Part shown: one piece after another, positions 36,132 to 45,445 of the stretch
Position numbering within the stretch: the first letter of the stretch is position 1
Layout: the number at the start of each line of letters is the position of its first letter
Assembly (NCBI GenBank): GCA_902797965.1
Contig: CADBUY010000006.1
Location: forward strand, 1-64,000
Origin: an uncultured bacterium
GTDB taxonomy: Bacteria; Cyanobacteriota; Vampirovibrionia; Gastranaerophilales; Gastranaerophilaceae
Direction: 5' to 3'
Length of the DNA: 64,000 bases
Notes under the pieces: model-generated
What the model saw: the letters and a program-made list of their open reading frames with translations, nothing else
The model's database searches: none
What the model was told of the DNA's origin: nothing
Translations under genes and position numbers: made by a program

Positions 36132-36635
36132 ATGAAAAAACTTTTTTTATTACTTTTAATATCATATATATTAGTTTTAACAAATGTTTTCGCATCTGAT
36201 GATAACATGACATTATCCGCAGGAATTTCCGTTAATCAGGTTCCTAAGGCATTGTACGGCAATTGGAGAATTGAAGCAAAACTGGAAAATGCAAGTAATT
36301 ATGGAATATTTAAACCTCAAAGCGCTGACATGTGGACTCTATCAAGAATAGGGGATACCATAAAACTTTCAAATCCGTTTACAGGCGCAAATGCTGAAAT
36401 AGAACTTAAAACAGTCGAAGGAAATTTAATTGTATTTTCTAAGAAAGCACCTTATGATAATAAAATGCTGACTGACACAGTATCAATAAGGCTCAATAAA
36501 AATACATTCTCAGGCATTAATACCCTAACTCTTGAGTCATTTTCACTTGTTGACGGTCATCTTTTAAAATCAGAGACCGCAAGATATTTAATAAAAGGCG
36601 AAAAGATATCAGGCGATAATATTTTATCCGAGTAA
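36132..36635 (+). CDS. Secreted hypothetical protein (167 aa)
   Basis: Clear signal peptide (KKLFLLLLISYILVLTNVFA, cleavage after Ala near residue 22). The mature part is about 145 residues, beta-rich by pattern (ALYGNWRIEAKLENAS, DMWTLSRIGDTIKLSNP, SVRLN-like strands), suggesting a small periplasmic or outer-membrane-associated lipocalin-like or beta-sandwich protein, but no family is recognised. No Cys for lipidation. Convergent with the DUF3536 gene. Confidence 0.7.
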   Translation: MKKLFLLLLISYILVLTNVFASDDNMTLSAGISVNQVPKALYGNWRIEAKLENASNYGIFKPQSADMWTLSRIGDTIKLSNPFTGANAEIELKTVEGNLIVFSKKAPYDNKMLTDTVSIRLNKNTFSGINTLTLESFSLVDGHLLKSETARYLIKGEKISGDNILSE

Positions 36636-36641
36636 GATGTT

Positions 36642-39149
36642 CTATTTCTTTGAAACAAGCGCCCTATCAAATGCGTTTTTATAATAATCCATATTTATAT
36701 TCAGATTTTCACCTATCTCAAAAAGCATTGTTAGCAAATCTCTGTCTGCCTGACAAGTAATATTCTGAATCATTTCTTCAAAGTTGGTAACAATTTTTGA
36801 GAAGAAATAACTTTGAGCCTCGGCAATATCTACTTTTAATTCCAATTTTGAGATACAGTCTAAGAGTTCCAAAGTAGCATCAACCTGCTGAATATCAAGG
36901 GCATAAGACAAACGATTGATATTTTGAGCTATTTTTTTACTAAATACTTTAGCAGTAGGGAGCTTATCAATTTCTACACCAATTCTCTTTGCTTCAAAAT
37001 TAATATCAGAAGCCTGCTGAATTATATCAGCATCTATAAAACCTTTTGAATTTCTGAACAACTCATTAAATTGCTTTGTAAGCACATATTGAGCAGAAAT
37101 TTTAAACTCTTCAGGAATTGCAAGCCCAAGTCCCTGCATTTGATAAATAGAGCCTTTACCCTCGTTGTACATTGATTCATAAGTATTAGAGAATATTTGT
37201 AACTTACCTTTAAGCATTGTTTTAAGAATTTTTCTTCTTTCCTCAATAAATATATCTTTTAGTGTAAAGTATTCAGTTCCAAAGTAACTGTCTATTTTAC
37301 GAATAATTTCAGTTAGAGGAGAAACTAAGAAAGTTCTGATTAATTCCTTCTTAATTTCAACAAAATCCGAACCGTATTCTTTTATAGCACAATGGAAATC
37401 TCCGCCGGAGAATTGTAGCAAAGTAAATATCATATTAGATTTTTCAAGTGTAACCATAGATTCAATTTCTATATGACCTATTATTAATTTTGAATCCCCT
37501 TTTTTTACTTCTTTAAATGATTTTTTCTTAATTTTATAGCAATATACATTTTCTTCTTCGTCTATATCCGAATATAATGACGATATTGCCCAAAGACAAA
37601 CAATTTGTTTAGGAGTAACAATTGACGGCTTAACGAACCTTTCGTATACATCTTTTCCGGTACCAAATTCAGGAATATTGCTTTTTGCTTCACTTAAAAT
37701 ATCAAGAAATTGTGTTTCCAAATCTTTTTTTATGAATGATTTTGCAAGCTGCATAACTCTTGCGGCATATTTCATAATTTGTACTGTTTCTATGCCTGAT
37801 ATCTCGGAGAAGAACCAACCGCAGCTTGTATACATTAGCATTGCTTGGCGCTGAATTTCCAGAAGTTCCATAGCTTTAACTTTTTGTTCATCAGTCAGTT
37901 CCGGCAAGAAAAATTCATCCTGAAAGTTTTTTACAGATACAGAGCTTCTGTCGAGAATAACATTTATATAATTATTCCTTGCATCTTCAGGATTTAAGAA
38001 GTATTTTTTAGCTTGCTTTGAGTAAACTGAAACCATTTCATCACGCAAAAAGTCTAGAGCTTGTCTTAAAGGTTTTCTCCATTTTTGGTTCCACCCCGGA
38101 TGACCGCCTGTTGAACATCCGCAGTCATCACTCCAACGACCAACACCGTGGAAACAGCTCCAAGATGAAACAGGTTTTATATCAACTTCCCAGTCACTTC
38201 TGTATTTATCCAGATACTCTGCATAGTTTGTTATAATAAACCCTGAATCTTTTACTTTTAACTTAACGGCATAAGAAAGTGCCATATCGCCGAACTTTGT
38301 ATGATGTCCGTAGCTTTCGCCATCTGTAGCAATATTAACTAACTGCGGATAATTTCTGTCTTTTGAAATACCATCTTTCAGCCTGTTTACGAATTTATTT
38401 CCGTCTTTCAAAAGTTCATCAAATGCAACAGAACGTGAGATTGCACCATCATAAAAGAACAAGTCAATATATTTTCCGGGGGCAGATTTTATATAATATC
38501 TGTATGAACGTGCAGGATCAATATTTCCCCAGCTAACATCCTGCCAAGATGTTTCACCTTCTTTACGAATACTTTGAGCCTGATAAGGTGAAAGTACTGT
38601 GAACTTAATTTCATTTTCTACAAGAACTCTCAAAGTATCATCATCAACTGCAGTTTCAGCAAGCCAAATTCCTTCAGGCTTACGTCCGAATCTGTATTCA
38701 AAGTCTTTTATACCCCATTTTACCTGTGTTTGTTTGTCACGTTCGCTTGCAAGCGGCATAATCATGTGATTGTAAACCTGAGCAATAGCATTTCCATGAC
38801 CGCCATGCATTTTTCTGGAATTAATATCAGCCTTAATAACACGCTCATAAGCTAAAGGTGCAAAATCTTCCATCCAGGATAACAGAGTAGGACCAAAGTT
38901 GTAACTTATATATTCATAGTTATTAACAACATTAAGTATCTGATTATCATTAGTAACAATTTTTGAAACGGAATTAGGATTATAGCATTCTGCATTAATT
39001 CTCTCGTTCCAATCATGGAAAGGATGAGCGCTGTCTTGTTCCTCAATTGCCTCAAGCCAAGGATTTTCTCTTGGCGGTTGATAAAAGTGACCATGGATGG
39101 TTAAAAATACTTTATCTTTATCTTTATCATTATTAGCTAATTCCGTCAT
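36642..39149 (-). CDS. GH57-fold glycoside hydrolase with DUF3536 domain
   Basis: 835 aa. The N-terminal GH57 (seven-stranded barrel) domain starts FLTIHGHFYQPPRENPWLEA; later TAVDDDTLRVL, PEGIWLAETA (equivalent to the nucleophile region) and ATDGESYGHHTKFGD. The DUF3536 region follows with SSWSCFHGVGRWSDDCGCSTGGHPGWNQKWRKPLR. Family members are alpha-amylases, glucanotransferases or branching-type enzymes of glycogen metabolism; this subfamily's substrate is unproven. Cytoplasmic (no signal). Separate transcription unit. Confidence 0.88.
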   Translation of the reverse strand: MTELANNDKDKDKVFLTIHGHFYQPPRENPWLEAIEEQDSAHPFHDWNERINAECYNPNSVSKIVTNDNQILNVVNNYEYISYNFGPTLLSWMEDFAPLAYERVIKADINSRKMHGGHGNAIAQVYNHMIMPLASERDKQTQVKWGIKDFEYRFGRKPEGIWLAETAVDDDTLRVLVENEIKFTVLSPYQAQSIRKEGETSWQDVSWGNIDPARSYRYYIKSAPGKYIDLFFYDGAISRSVAFDELLKDGNKFVNRLKDGISKDRNYPQLVNIATDGESYGHHTKFGDMALSYAVKLKVKDSGFIITNYAEYLDKYRSDWEVDIKPVSSWSCFHGVGRWSDDCGCSTGGHPGWNQKWRKPLRQALDFLRDEMVSVYSKQAKKYFLNPEDARNNYINVILDRSSVSVKNFQDEFFLPELTDEQKVKAMELLEIQRQAMLMYTSCGWFFSEISGIETVQIMKYAARVMQLAKSFIKKDLETQFLDILSEAKSNIPEFGTGKDVYERFVKPSIVTPKQIVCLWAISSLYSDIDEEENVYCYKIKKKSFKEVKKGDSKLIIGHIEIESMVTLEKSNMIFTLLQFSGGDFHCAIKEYGSDFVEIKKELIRTFLVSPLTEIIRKIDSYFGTEYFTLKDIFIEERRKILKTMLKGKLQIFSNTYESMYNEGKGSIYQMQGLGLAIPEEFKISAQYVLTKQFNELFRNSKGFIDADIIQQASDINFEAKRIGVEIDKLPTAKVFSKKIAQNINRLSYALDIQQVDATLELLDCISKLELKVDIAEAQSYFFSKIVTNFEEMIQNITCQADRDLLTMLFEIGENLNINMDYYKNAFDRALVSKK

Positions 39150-39199
39150 TATAAATTCCTTTAAAAATTAATTCACACTAACTAAAATTTAAATGTATA

Positions 39200-39700
39200 C
39201 TATGATTTCTTTTCTTCAGGTGCTTTTTTAGTAATTTTCAGTTCATTAACTTCAATCCACGCATCACCCAAAGCATCAGAGAATACAACACCTGTTATCT
39301 CAACTTCATCATCTGTTTTTAAATCAATAAATTTTTCAGCAGTATCACGCTTTAAAAACAGCTTCATTTCCGAAAGCGGAATGTTAAAACTTGTATCATC
39401 ACGCTTTATTAAAAAAGAAATATACTTCTCAGACGAACGATATGCAACTTTATAATCTAACCCTAAAGTTGAAAATTTATCGAATTTAGCGTCCATAATA
39501 ATAGTTTTATTCAAATAAGTTTTCGGTGAATTAACAACTGTTAACGGTTTTACTCTTATTCCCTGCTGAACTTGCGCCTGCTTAACAGCTGTAAAAGCTG
39601 CCGGTTGGGCATTTACATTATAAAACAAGCCTCCTGCTGCGATTAATCCTGCTGTAACAGCCATAATAAACAATGATTTTAAATATAATTTAATCTTCAT
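39200..39700 (-). CDS. Exported hypothetical protein, probable OB-like fold
   Basis: 166 aa with an N-terminal signal/anchor (LKSLFIMAVTAGLIAAGGLFYNVNA). The mature domain has NSPKTYLNKTIIMDAKFDKFSTL, followed by YISFLIKRDD, and TDDEVEITGVVFSDALGDAWIEVNEL, a pattern like small OB-fold proteins that end with EITGxVxS...WIxVxxL. Ends in a Lys/Glu tail. Start has GAGGGAAT upstream. Function unknown; 50 bp downstream of the DUF3536 start, probably a separate unit on the same strand. Confidence 0.65.
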   Translation of the reverse strand: MKIKLYLKSLFIMAVTAGLIAAGGLFYNVNAQPAAFTAVKQAQVQQGIRVKPLTVVNSPKTYLNKTIIMDAKFDKFSTLGLDYKVAYRSSEKYISFLIKRDDTSFNIPLSEMKLFLKRDTAEKFIDLKTDDEVEITGVVFSDALGDAWIEVNELKITKKAPEEKKS

Positions 39701-39814
39701 AATATTCCCTCTTCAATTACATTCTATCATATACAACATACTAAGACAATAATTTGAATATATTGTTTGCGAATAAAGTTGCATTTACTCTGTATTTTAG
39801 TTATATTATAGTAT

Positions 39815-40456
39815 ATGAGAGATTTAAATTCTATTAACAAAGAGAGGGAAGACAGGGCTAATCTTTCTCAATATAAAGAGCTAATCGAAACTGTATCAAA
39901 AGTTGAGTATAAGAAGTTTTCGACTTTAGGATTAATTGAACTGTCTGAAGTAATTGCACTGGCTAATTATACTGTTTATTACCTTACAACTAACAATAAA
40001 AAAAATAGTGACGTCTACAATACGGCATATTTGACAAAAGCTATAAAATGGGCTATCAGAAATGAAATGCGCCGCAGATATAAGTGGTATGTAATGAAAA
40101 ATGATACACTATCTGAAAAAGAACAAATTAAAGATGCTGTTTATAAAACAATTCTATCAATAGACGAGATGGAAGATGCGGAAAATCCTACTCAAATAAA
40201 AGATTATCACAGAACTCCAGATGAAAAAGCCGAAGTTATCGAACTAAAAAAGCGTATTTGCGAGCAAATGAAAAATCTTTCGCAAAGAGAACAAGATTTA
40301 ATTGAAGCTAAATACTTTTATGATAAAAAATTAAAAGATATTTCTGCTGAATTTAATATTTCACAATCAAGAATTTCAAGAATTATTCAAAATGCATTAG
40401 ATAAGGTCAAAAAAGAGTTATTAAAACAGGAAAGAATAAATGAAGACAATATTTGA
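39815..40456 (+). CDS. Sigma-70 family RNA polymerase sigma factor
   Basis: 213 aa. Region 2 is represented by AYLTKAIKWAIRNEMRRRYKWYV (2.2-2.4-like), and region 4 by LSQREQDLIEAKYFYDKKLKDISAEFNISQSRISRIIQNALDKVKKEL (helix-turn-helix for -35 recognition). Region 1 is absent and region 3 is reduced, as in small alternative sigmas. No anti-sigma gene is adjacent. ATG lacks a strong ribosome site. Its last 17 bp overlap gcvPB, an unexpected coupling. It is a candidate reader of the shared promoter motif, with no direct evidence. Confidence 0.8.
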   Translation: MRDLNSINKEREDRANLSQYKELIETVSKVEYKKFSTLGLIELSEVIALANYTVYYLTTNNKKNSDVYNTAYLTKAIKWAIRNEMRRRYKWYVMKNDTLSEKEQIKDAVYKTILSIDEMEDAENPTQIKDYHRTPDEKAEVIELKKRICEQMKNLSQREQDLIEAKYFYDKKLKDISAEFNISQSRISRIIQNALDKVKKELLKQERINEDNI

Positions 40457-41870
40457 AAAGACCAGCGGTGTTGATGGTGTCGGGATATGTTATGATGACG
40501 AATTAAAACTGAATGGGGTAATACCAAAAGAATTATTGAGAAATGACAATATTGGCTTGCCGCAATTAAGCGAACTTGAAGTTATGCGCCATTATAAAGA
40601 ATTAAGCGACAGAAACTTTTGTATTGAAAAAGGATTTTATCCGTTAGGTTCCTGCACTATGAAATACAATCCTAAAGTAAACGAGCTTTTAGCGTCTTTA
40701 GAAAATTTCTGTAATCTTCACCCTGCACAGTCTGACAGTGACTCGCAAGGTGCTTTGGAACTAATGTACAAATTACAGGAATCATTAAAATATTTAACAG
40801 GCATGGATGAGGTTACATTGCAGCCTGCTGCGGGCGCTCATGGTGAGCTTACCGGAATGATGATTATTAAAAAATATTTTGAAACAAAAAGTGAAACCAA
40901 CAGAAAAAAAGTTATTGTTCCTGATTCAGCCCATGGCACAAATCCTGCAAGTGCTAAAATGTGCGGATTTGACATTGTTGAAGTTAAATCAAACGCCAAA
41001 GGACAGGTTGATATTGAAGCTCTAAAATCATTATTAGACTCGGATGTCGCCGCAATAATGATGACAAATCCAAACACTCTCGGAATTTTTGAAGAACATG
41101 TATTAGAAATAACTGATTTGATGCATAAAAACGGCTCACTTTGTTATTATGACGGAGCAAACTTTAATGCAATAATGGGATGGACAAATCCGCGTATTAT
41201 GGGATTTGACGTAGTTCACCTTAATCTTCATAAAACATTTTCGACCCCTCATGGCGGAGGCGGTCCCGGTGCAGGACCTGTATGCGTAACCGAACAGTTA
41301 AAAGAGTTCTTGCCGGCTCCAATAGTAAAATTTGACGGTAAGAATTATATAAGAGAATACAACATACAGCATTCTATTGGTAAAGTGAGAAGTTTTTACG
41401 GCAACTTTGGAGTTTTAGTAAGAGCTTATGCTTATATTTTAATGATGGGTAAAAATCTTAAACTTGCAAGTGCAGATGCGGTTTTGAATGCAAACTATAT
41501 AAAAGAAAAACTTAAAGGCGTATATGATTTACCTTATGATGAACCTTGCATGCATGAGTTTGTTATTTCAGGAGAGAAACAGCATCAACAGGGCGTGTCA
41601 ACTTTAGGTATAGCAAAGCGATTAATGGATTCAAATTGTCATCCGCCAACGATTTACTTCCCGTTAATTGTTCATGAAGCAATAATGATTGAACCTACGG
41701 AATCCGAATCAAAAGAAGTTTTGGATAACTTTATTGATATTATGCTAAAAATTGCTAAAGAAATTGAAGAAAATCCTGAAGAGGTTTTAAAATCACCACA
41801 GAAAACTCCTATAAAAAAGGTTGATGAGACTCTTGCTGCAAGAAAACCGGACTTAGCTGAAAAAGTTTAA
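40440..41870 (+). CDS. gcvPB: Glycine dehydrogenase (decarboxylating) subunit 2
   Basis: 476 aa, P2 subunit of the two-subunit P-protein of the glycine cleavage system. PLP site LHKTFSTPHGGGGPGAGPV (Lys about 265), the N-terminal FYPLGSCTMKYNPKVNE and TLQPAAGAHGEL are family-specific. A partner gcvPA is not in the window. The gene begins inside the sigma-factor gene, so the two are probably coupled, even though their functions are unrelated. Followed by repeats and the flagellin terminator. Confidence 0.95.
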   Translation: MKTIFEKTSGVDGVGICYDDELKLNGVIPKELLRNDNIGLPQLSELEVMRHYKELSDRNFCIEKGFYPLGSCTMKYNPKVNELLASLENFCNLHPAQSDSDSQGALELMYKLQESLKYLTGMDEVTLQPAAGAHGELTGMMIIKKYFETKSETNRKKVIVPDSAHGTNPASAKMCGFDIVEVKSNAKGQVDIEALKSLLDSDVAAIMMTNPNTLGIFEEHVLEITDLMHKNGSLCYYDGANFNAIMGWTNPRIMGFDVVHLNLHKTFSTPHGGGGPGAGPVCVTEQLKEFLPAPIVKFDGKNYIREYNIQHSIGKVRSFYGNFGVLVRAYAYILMMGKNLKLASADAVLNANYIKEKLKGVYDLPYDEPCMHEFVISGEKQHQQGVSTLGIAKRLMDSNCHPPTIYFPLIVHEAIMIEPTESESKEVLDNFIDIMLKIAKEIEENPEEVLKSPQKTPIKKVDETLAARKPDLAEKV

Positions 41871-42042
41871 GCATTTAAATATAAAGTTACACAATACCAT
41901 GTCTAAAAATAGTTATATTGAGCCTATAGGCGAAATATCTCAATGGTTTGGGATTCTTCGGCAAAAAGCCTCAGAATGACGCCATTTTATCTTAACATAG
42001 ATTACAGGCTGGGTTTTAACCCGACAAAAATTATTTAAAAAG
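41871..42042. repeat. Short intergenic repeats past gcvPB
   Basis: Contains GGGATTCTTCGGCAAAAAGC-CTCAGAATGACG (about 41950-41981), a common dispersed bacterial intergenic sequence, and a GGGTTTTAACCC variant of the GTCGGGTT hairpin (about 42010-42023). No gene. Confidence 0.55.
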
Positions 42043-42072
42043 AAGCAGCCAAATCTTTTGATTTGGCTGCTT
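42043..42072 (-). terminator. Flagellin terminator
   Basis: Perfect 13-bp stem AAGCAGCCAAATC / GATTTGGCTGCTT with a TTTT/AAAA loop, followed on the minus strand by TTTTTAAATAATTTTT. About 24 bp past the flagellin stop. Confidence 0.85.
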
Positions 42073-42095
42073 TAGTAAATATTTTAAACAAAATA

Positions 42096-42977
42096 TTATA
42101 ACAAGTTCAAAGCAATACTTGGAGATTGGTTTGCTGTTGAAAGTAGCGTTGCAGATGCTTGTTGAAGAATTTGAGCTTTGATGTAGTTAGAAGATTCAGT
42201 TGCAACATCAGCATCACGTAATGTTGATAATGAAGAAGTGATGTTTTCTGACTGAACGCCAATTGATTCAATAGCTGATTCAATTCTGTTTTGCGCAGCA
42301 CCTAATGTAGTAATACGATTTGATATTGCGTTAATTACTGTATCAATTTTAGCAAGTTGTTCTTGCGCAGAGTTACCGTCAGTAGTGTCTAAGCCTGCAC
42401 ATCTTTTTGCTAAATCTGTTTTATCAACAAATAAACCTTCAACACTTCCGTTTGCAAATAAATCTTTATCAAGATGAATTCTGCTTTTGTCTTTATTGCC
42501 ATCTATACCAACTTGAATATCAAGACCATCTTTTCCGGGTTTGCCATCAACATTTTCACCCTTCATAAGGTTGATTCCGTTGAATTCGCAGTTAGCAGCG
42601 ATACGGTCTACTTCATCAAGTCTTGCTTGAATTTCAGCTTGAATTGCTTTTTTAGATTGTTCACCATAAGTACCGTTTGAAGCTTGTTCTGTCAAATCTC
42701 TTACACGTTGAATGTGAGAAGAAATAAGAGCATAGTTGTCTTCAAGAGTAGCTAACATATCAGCGCCTGTAGCAGCGTTGTCTGCAGCAACATCTAAAGA
42801 ACCTAGCTGAGCTTCCCAGTTTCTTGCAATTGAATAACCTGCAGCATTGTCTGATGCGTGGTTAATTTTGTAACCTGTGGTCATTCTTTCAATTGCTGAG
42901 TTTAATTGATTAGTCGCACTGTTCAAATTCTTTTGAACTACCATTGACTGTAAATTTGTGTTAATTGTGATTGCCAT
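42096..42977 (-). CDS. fliC: Flagellin
   Basis: 293 aa, short for flagellin. The conserved N-terminal D0/D1 (MAITINTNLQSMVVQKNLNS, then RMTTGYKINHASDNAAGYSI) and C-terminal D1/D0 (SNYIKAQILQQASATLLSTA, ending ALNLL) are intact, with only a brief middle domain of about 100 residues. It would polymerise to the flagellar filament and be exported by the flagellar type III system. Strong AAAGGAG ribosome site and strong terminator suggest high expression. No other flagellar gene or flaG is in the window. Confidence 0.95.
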   Translation of the reverse strand: MAITINTNLQSMVVQKNLNSATNQLNSAIERMTTGYKINHASDNAAGYSIARNWEAQLGSLDVAADNAATGADMLATLEDNYALISSHIQRVRDLTEQASNGTYGEQSKKAIQAEIQARLDEVDRIAANCEFNGINLMKGENVDGKPGKDGLDIQVGIDGNKDKSRIHLDKDLFANGSVEGLFVDKTDLAKRCAGLDTTDGNSAQEQLAKIDTVINAISNRITTLGAAQNRIESAIESIGVQSENITSSLSTLRDADVATESSNYIKAQILQQASATLLSTANQSPSIALNLL

Positions 42978-43152
42978 GTGATACTCCTTTCTATGGCTGC
43001 TGTATAAATATACATCCTTGCATACTTTTTATATTTTTTTAGTTCCACATATTTTGCCTTAAGTAACATTTACTTTTTCTTTTGTTACAAAACTTAATAA
43101 AAACAGTCCAGAAATATTGTTTTTGCTATACTTTTAATTGATAGGAGAAGCG

Positions 43153-43365
43153 ATGGGGAAAATAGTTATAGATAATAATCGTTGCAAATCATGTTATATT
43201 TGCACAGAAACTTGTCCGAAAAAATTAATAAGGAAAAGTGAAAAAACAAATCGTTTAGGTGATTATATGGTAGAATTCAATGATCCTAAAGGTGAATGTA
43301 TAGGTTGTGCAATGTGTGCAAAACGTTGTCCGGATATGGCAATAACAGAAGTTTGGAGGGGGTAA
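43153..43365 (+). CDS. korD: 2-oxoacid:ferredoxin oxidoreductase, delta (ferredoxin) subunit
   Basis: 70 aa from ATG 43153 (AGGAG upstream). Two [4Fe-4S] motifs: CKSCYICTETCP and CIGCAMCAKRCP (CxxCxxCxxxCP). It carries electrons from the alpha/beta catalytic core to ferredoxin. First gene of a five-gene operon, korD-korA-korB-56aa-korC. The stop TAA is part of a GGGGTAAA octamer. Confidence 0.92.
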   Translation: MGKIVIDNNRCKSCYICTETCPKKLIRKSEKTNRLGDYMVEFNDPKGECIGCAMCAKRCPDMAITEVWRG

Positions 43366-43427
43366 ATATATCTTTTGAGAGTTTGACACTTTAAGTGCGT
43401 ATTAATAAAAGGTATAAAGAGGTAATT

Positions 43428-44504
43428 ATGAATAACGATAAAGTTTTAATCAAAGGGAATTATGCAATTGCACAGGCTGCTGTTAATGCAGGTTGTCAAT
43501 GTTATTTTGGTTATCCGATTACACCGCAAACTGAAATTGGTGAATATTTAAGCGGAAAAATGCAGGAGCTTGGCAGAGGATATGTTTGTGCAGAAAGCGA
43601 ACTTGCTGCTATCAATATGGTTATAGGTGCTGTTTCAACTGGTGTAAAGGCTATGACATCATCTTCTTCATGTGCGGTAGCATTAATGCAGGAAGCACTA
43701 TCTTATGCATGCGGTGACGAACTCCCTGTTGTTCTTGTGAACGTTATGAGAGCAGGTCCGGGATTAGGATATATTTATCCTGCTCAAGGCGATTACAATC
43801 AGTCTGTTTATGGCGGCGGTAATGGTGATTATGAGATTATAGTAATAGCTCCTTCTACTGTTCAGGAATGTATTGATTATACATACAGAGCTTTTTATAT
43901 GGCGCATAAATACAGAAATCCTGTTATACTTCTGGCAGACGGTTTATTAGGACAAATGATGGAACCTGCAACTCTCGGAAAATATCCTTATCCCGAAATA
44001 GATAATTCTTCTTGGGCGCTAACAGGTGCAAAAAATAGAGAAGCCAGAGCCATATATTCTTTAGGACCAATTGAAAGTAAGCAAATTCAAAGAATCGAAA
44101 GACTATATCAAAAATTTGAATTGATTGCTCAAAATGAAACAGATTGGGAAGAATTTGAAACAGAGGATGCTGATATTATTTTAACTGCATTTGGTTCTAT
44201 GACAAGAAATATTAAAGCTGCAATGAAAGAATTGAGAAATAAAGGTATAAAAGCCGGATGCTTCAGACCTATTACATTAAATCCGTTCCCTCATAAGAGA
44301 ATATACGAACTTGCAAGCAAAGGAAAGGATTTTGTTGTAGTAGAAATGAATATGGGACAAATGTTTAAAGATGTTAAATATGCAATAAACGGAAAATCTA
44401 ATGCTCATCTTATAAACAGACCGGTAGGTGAATGGTTGAGAGTAGAAGAAATCGTTTCCGGCGTTGAAAAGATTATGGAGAAAAATTATGCAACAAGTGT
44501 TTAG
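43428..44504 (+). CDS. korA: 2-oxoacid:ferredoxin oxidoreductase, alpha subunit
   Basis: 358 aa from ATG 43428 (AGAGG upstream; eleven earlier codons are unlikely). It starts KGNYAIAQAAVNAGCQCYFG, then YPITPQTEIGEYL (the pyrimidine-binding loop), and SSSSCAVALMQEALSYACGDELPVV. The C-terminal part forms a transketolase-C-like domain (DIILTAFGSMTRNIKAAM). Together with KorB it decarboxylates a 2-oxoacid (2-oxoglutarate or branched-chain) and makes acyl-CoA under anaerobic conditions. Substrate cannot be fixed from sequence alone. Overlaps korB by 17 bp. Confidence 0.92.
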   Translation: MNNDKVLIKGNYAIAQAAVNAGCQCYFGYPITPQTEIGEYLSGKMQELGRGYVCAESELAAINMVIGAVSTGVKAMTSSSSCAVALMQEALSYACGDELPVVLVNVMRAGPGLGYIYPAQGDYNQSVYGGGNGDYEIIVIAPSTVQECIDYTYRAFYMAHKYRNPVILLADGLLGQMMEPATLGKYPYPEIDNSSWALTGAKNREARAIYSLGPIESKQIQRIERLYQKFELIAQNETDWEEFETEDADIILTAFGSMTRNIKAAMKELRNKGIKAGCFRPITLNPFPHKRIYELASKGKDFVVVEMNMGQMFKDVKYAINGKSNAHLINRPVGEWLRVEEIVSGVEKIMEKNYATSV

Positions 44505-45237
44505 TATTCCAAAATCAATGAAAAAAGACTTTAAATACACTTTTTGTCCGGGATGTGACCATGGTATTGCAATAAGACTTCTCTGTGAAGTGATAGATGA
44601 ACTTGGTATACAAGATAAGTCTATTTGTGCTACATCAATAGGGTGCTCTGTATTTTTATACGATTTTATTGAAGTAGATTGTATCGAAGCTCCGCATGGA
44701 AGAGCTTTAGCAGAAGCAACAGGTGTAAAAAGAGCCTGCCCTGATAAAGTTGTCTTTACATATCAGGGGGATGGTGATTTCGCTTCAATTGGGCTTGCTG
44801 AATCAATGCATGCAGCATTTCGTGGTGAAAGAGTCACTGCTTTAATGTTAAATAATACAACTTATGGTATGACCGGCGGTCAACATGGTCCAACAACGAT
44901 GATGGGACAGATTACTACAACATCACCTACAGGAAGAAATAGAGAATACTATGGATATCCTGCAAGAATGGCTGAACAATTAGCTTTAGCAGACGGTTGT
45001 GCTTATTCAGCTCGTGTTGCTCTGGATTCTATACCGCATATTAATGAAGCTAAGAAGGCTATAAAAAAAGCGTTTCAAGTTCAGTTAGACGGAATAGGAC
45101 TCGGTTTTGTAGAAATACTTTCTACTTGCCCTACAAACTGGCATATGACTCCCGAACAAGCTCATGAAAGAGTAAGAAATGATATGGTTAAAACATTTCC
45201 GCTAGGCGTATTTAAAGATTTATCGGAGAATAAATAA
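44488..45237 (+). CDS. korB: 2-oxoacid:ferredoxin oxidoreductase, beta (TPP) subunit
   Basis: 249 aa from ATG 44488 (GGAG upstream), starting inside korA. It has FCPGCDHGIAIRLLCEV at the N terminus, the TPP site YQGDGDFASIGLAE followed by NNTTYGMTGGQHGPTT, and ends FKDLSENK. The stop overlaps the start of the next small gene (TAATG). Confidence 0.93.
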   Translation: MQQVFSIPKSMKKDFKYTFCPGCDHGIAIRLLCEVIDELGIQDKSICATSIGCSVFLYDFIEVDCIEAPHGRALAEATGVKRACPDKVVFTYQGDGDFASIGLAESMHAAFRGERVTALMLNNTTYGMTGGQHGPTTMMGQITTTSPTGRNREYYGYPARMAEQLALADGCAYSARVALDSIPHINEAKKAIKKAFQVQLDGIGLGFVEILSTCPTNWHMTPEQAHERVRNDMVKTFPLGVFKDLSENK

Positions 45238-45407
45238 TGCGTGTTGAATCAATTAATAATACAAATTTTACGTCAAGGAAAATTACAACTTGCAAAGATT
45301 TGTGGAGGTTAAGTCATGATCCACAGTTTACAAATATAAAACCAATTAAAAACTATACTCAATATCTAAGAGAATATGGATTAGATTTAAAATCGAGAAA
45401 GAAATAA
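45237..45407 (+). CDS. 56-aa protein encoded within the kor operon
   Basis: Starts MRVESINNTNFTSRKITTCK and ends YLREYGLDLKSRKK. ATG overlaps the korB stop (TAATG) and has GGAG 8 nt upstream, so it should be translated by coupling. Basic C terminus, one Cys, no membrane segment. The N-terminal INNTNF element resembles NxGF in the calpain-like protein (31659). Not recognised; it is not a standard Kor subunit. A repeat-derived hairpin separates it from korC. Confidence 0.6.
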   Translation: MRVESINNTNFTSRKITTCKDLWRLSHDPQFTNIKPIKNYTQYLREYGLDLKSRKK

Positions 45408-45445
45408 TAATGTAAAATATCGGGGTGGTTAACACTTCACCCCAG

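Noticed and set aside
43001-43090. Shared orphan-type promoter motif before flagellin
   Set aside because: GGCAAA is present, but the sequence 15 nt downstream (AAAATATAAAAAGTA) does not match the second box; no sigma-28 consensus seen either.
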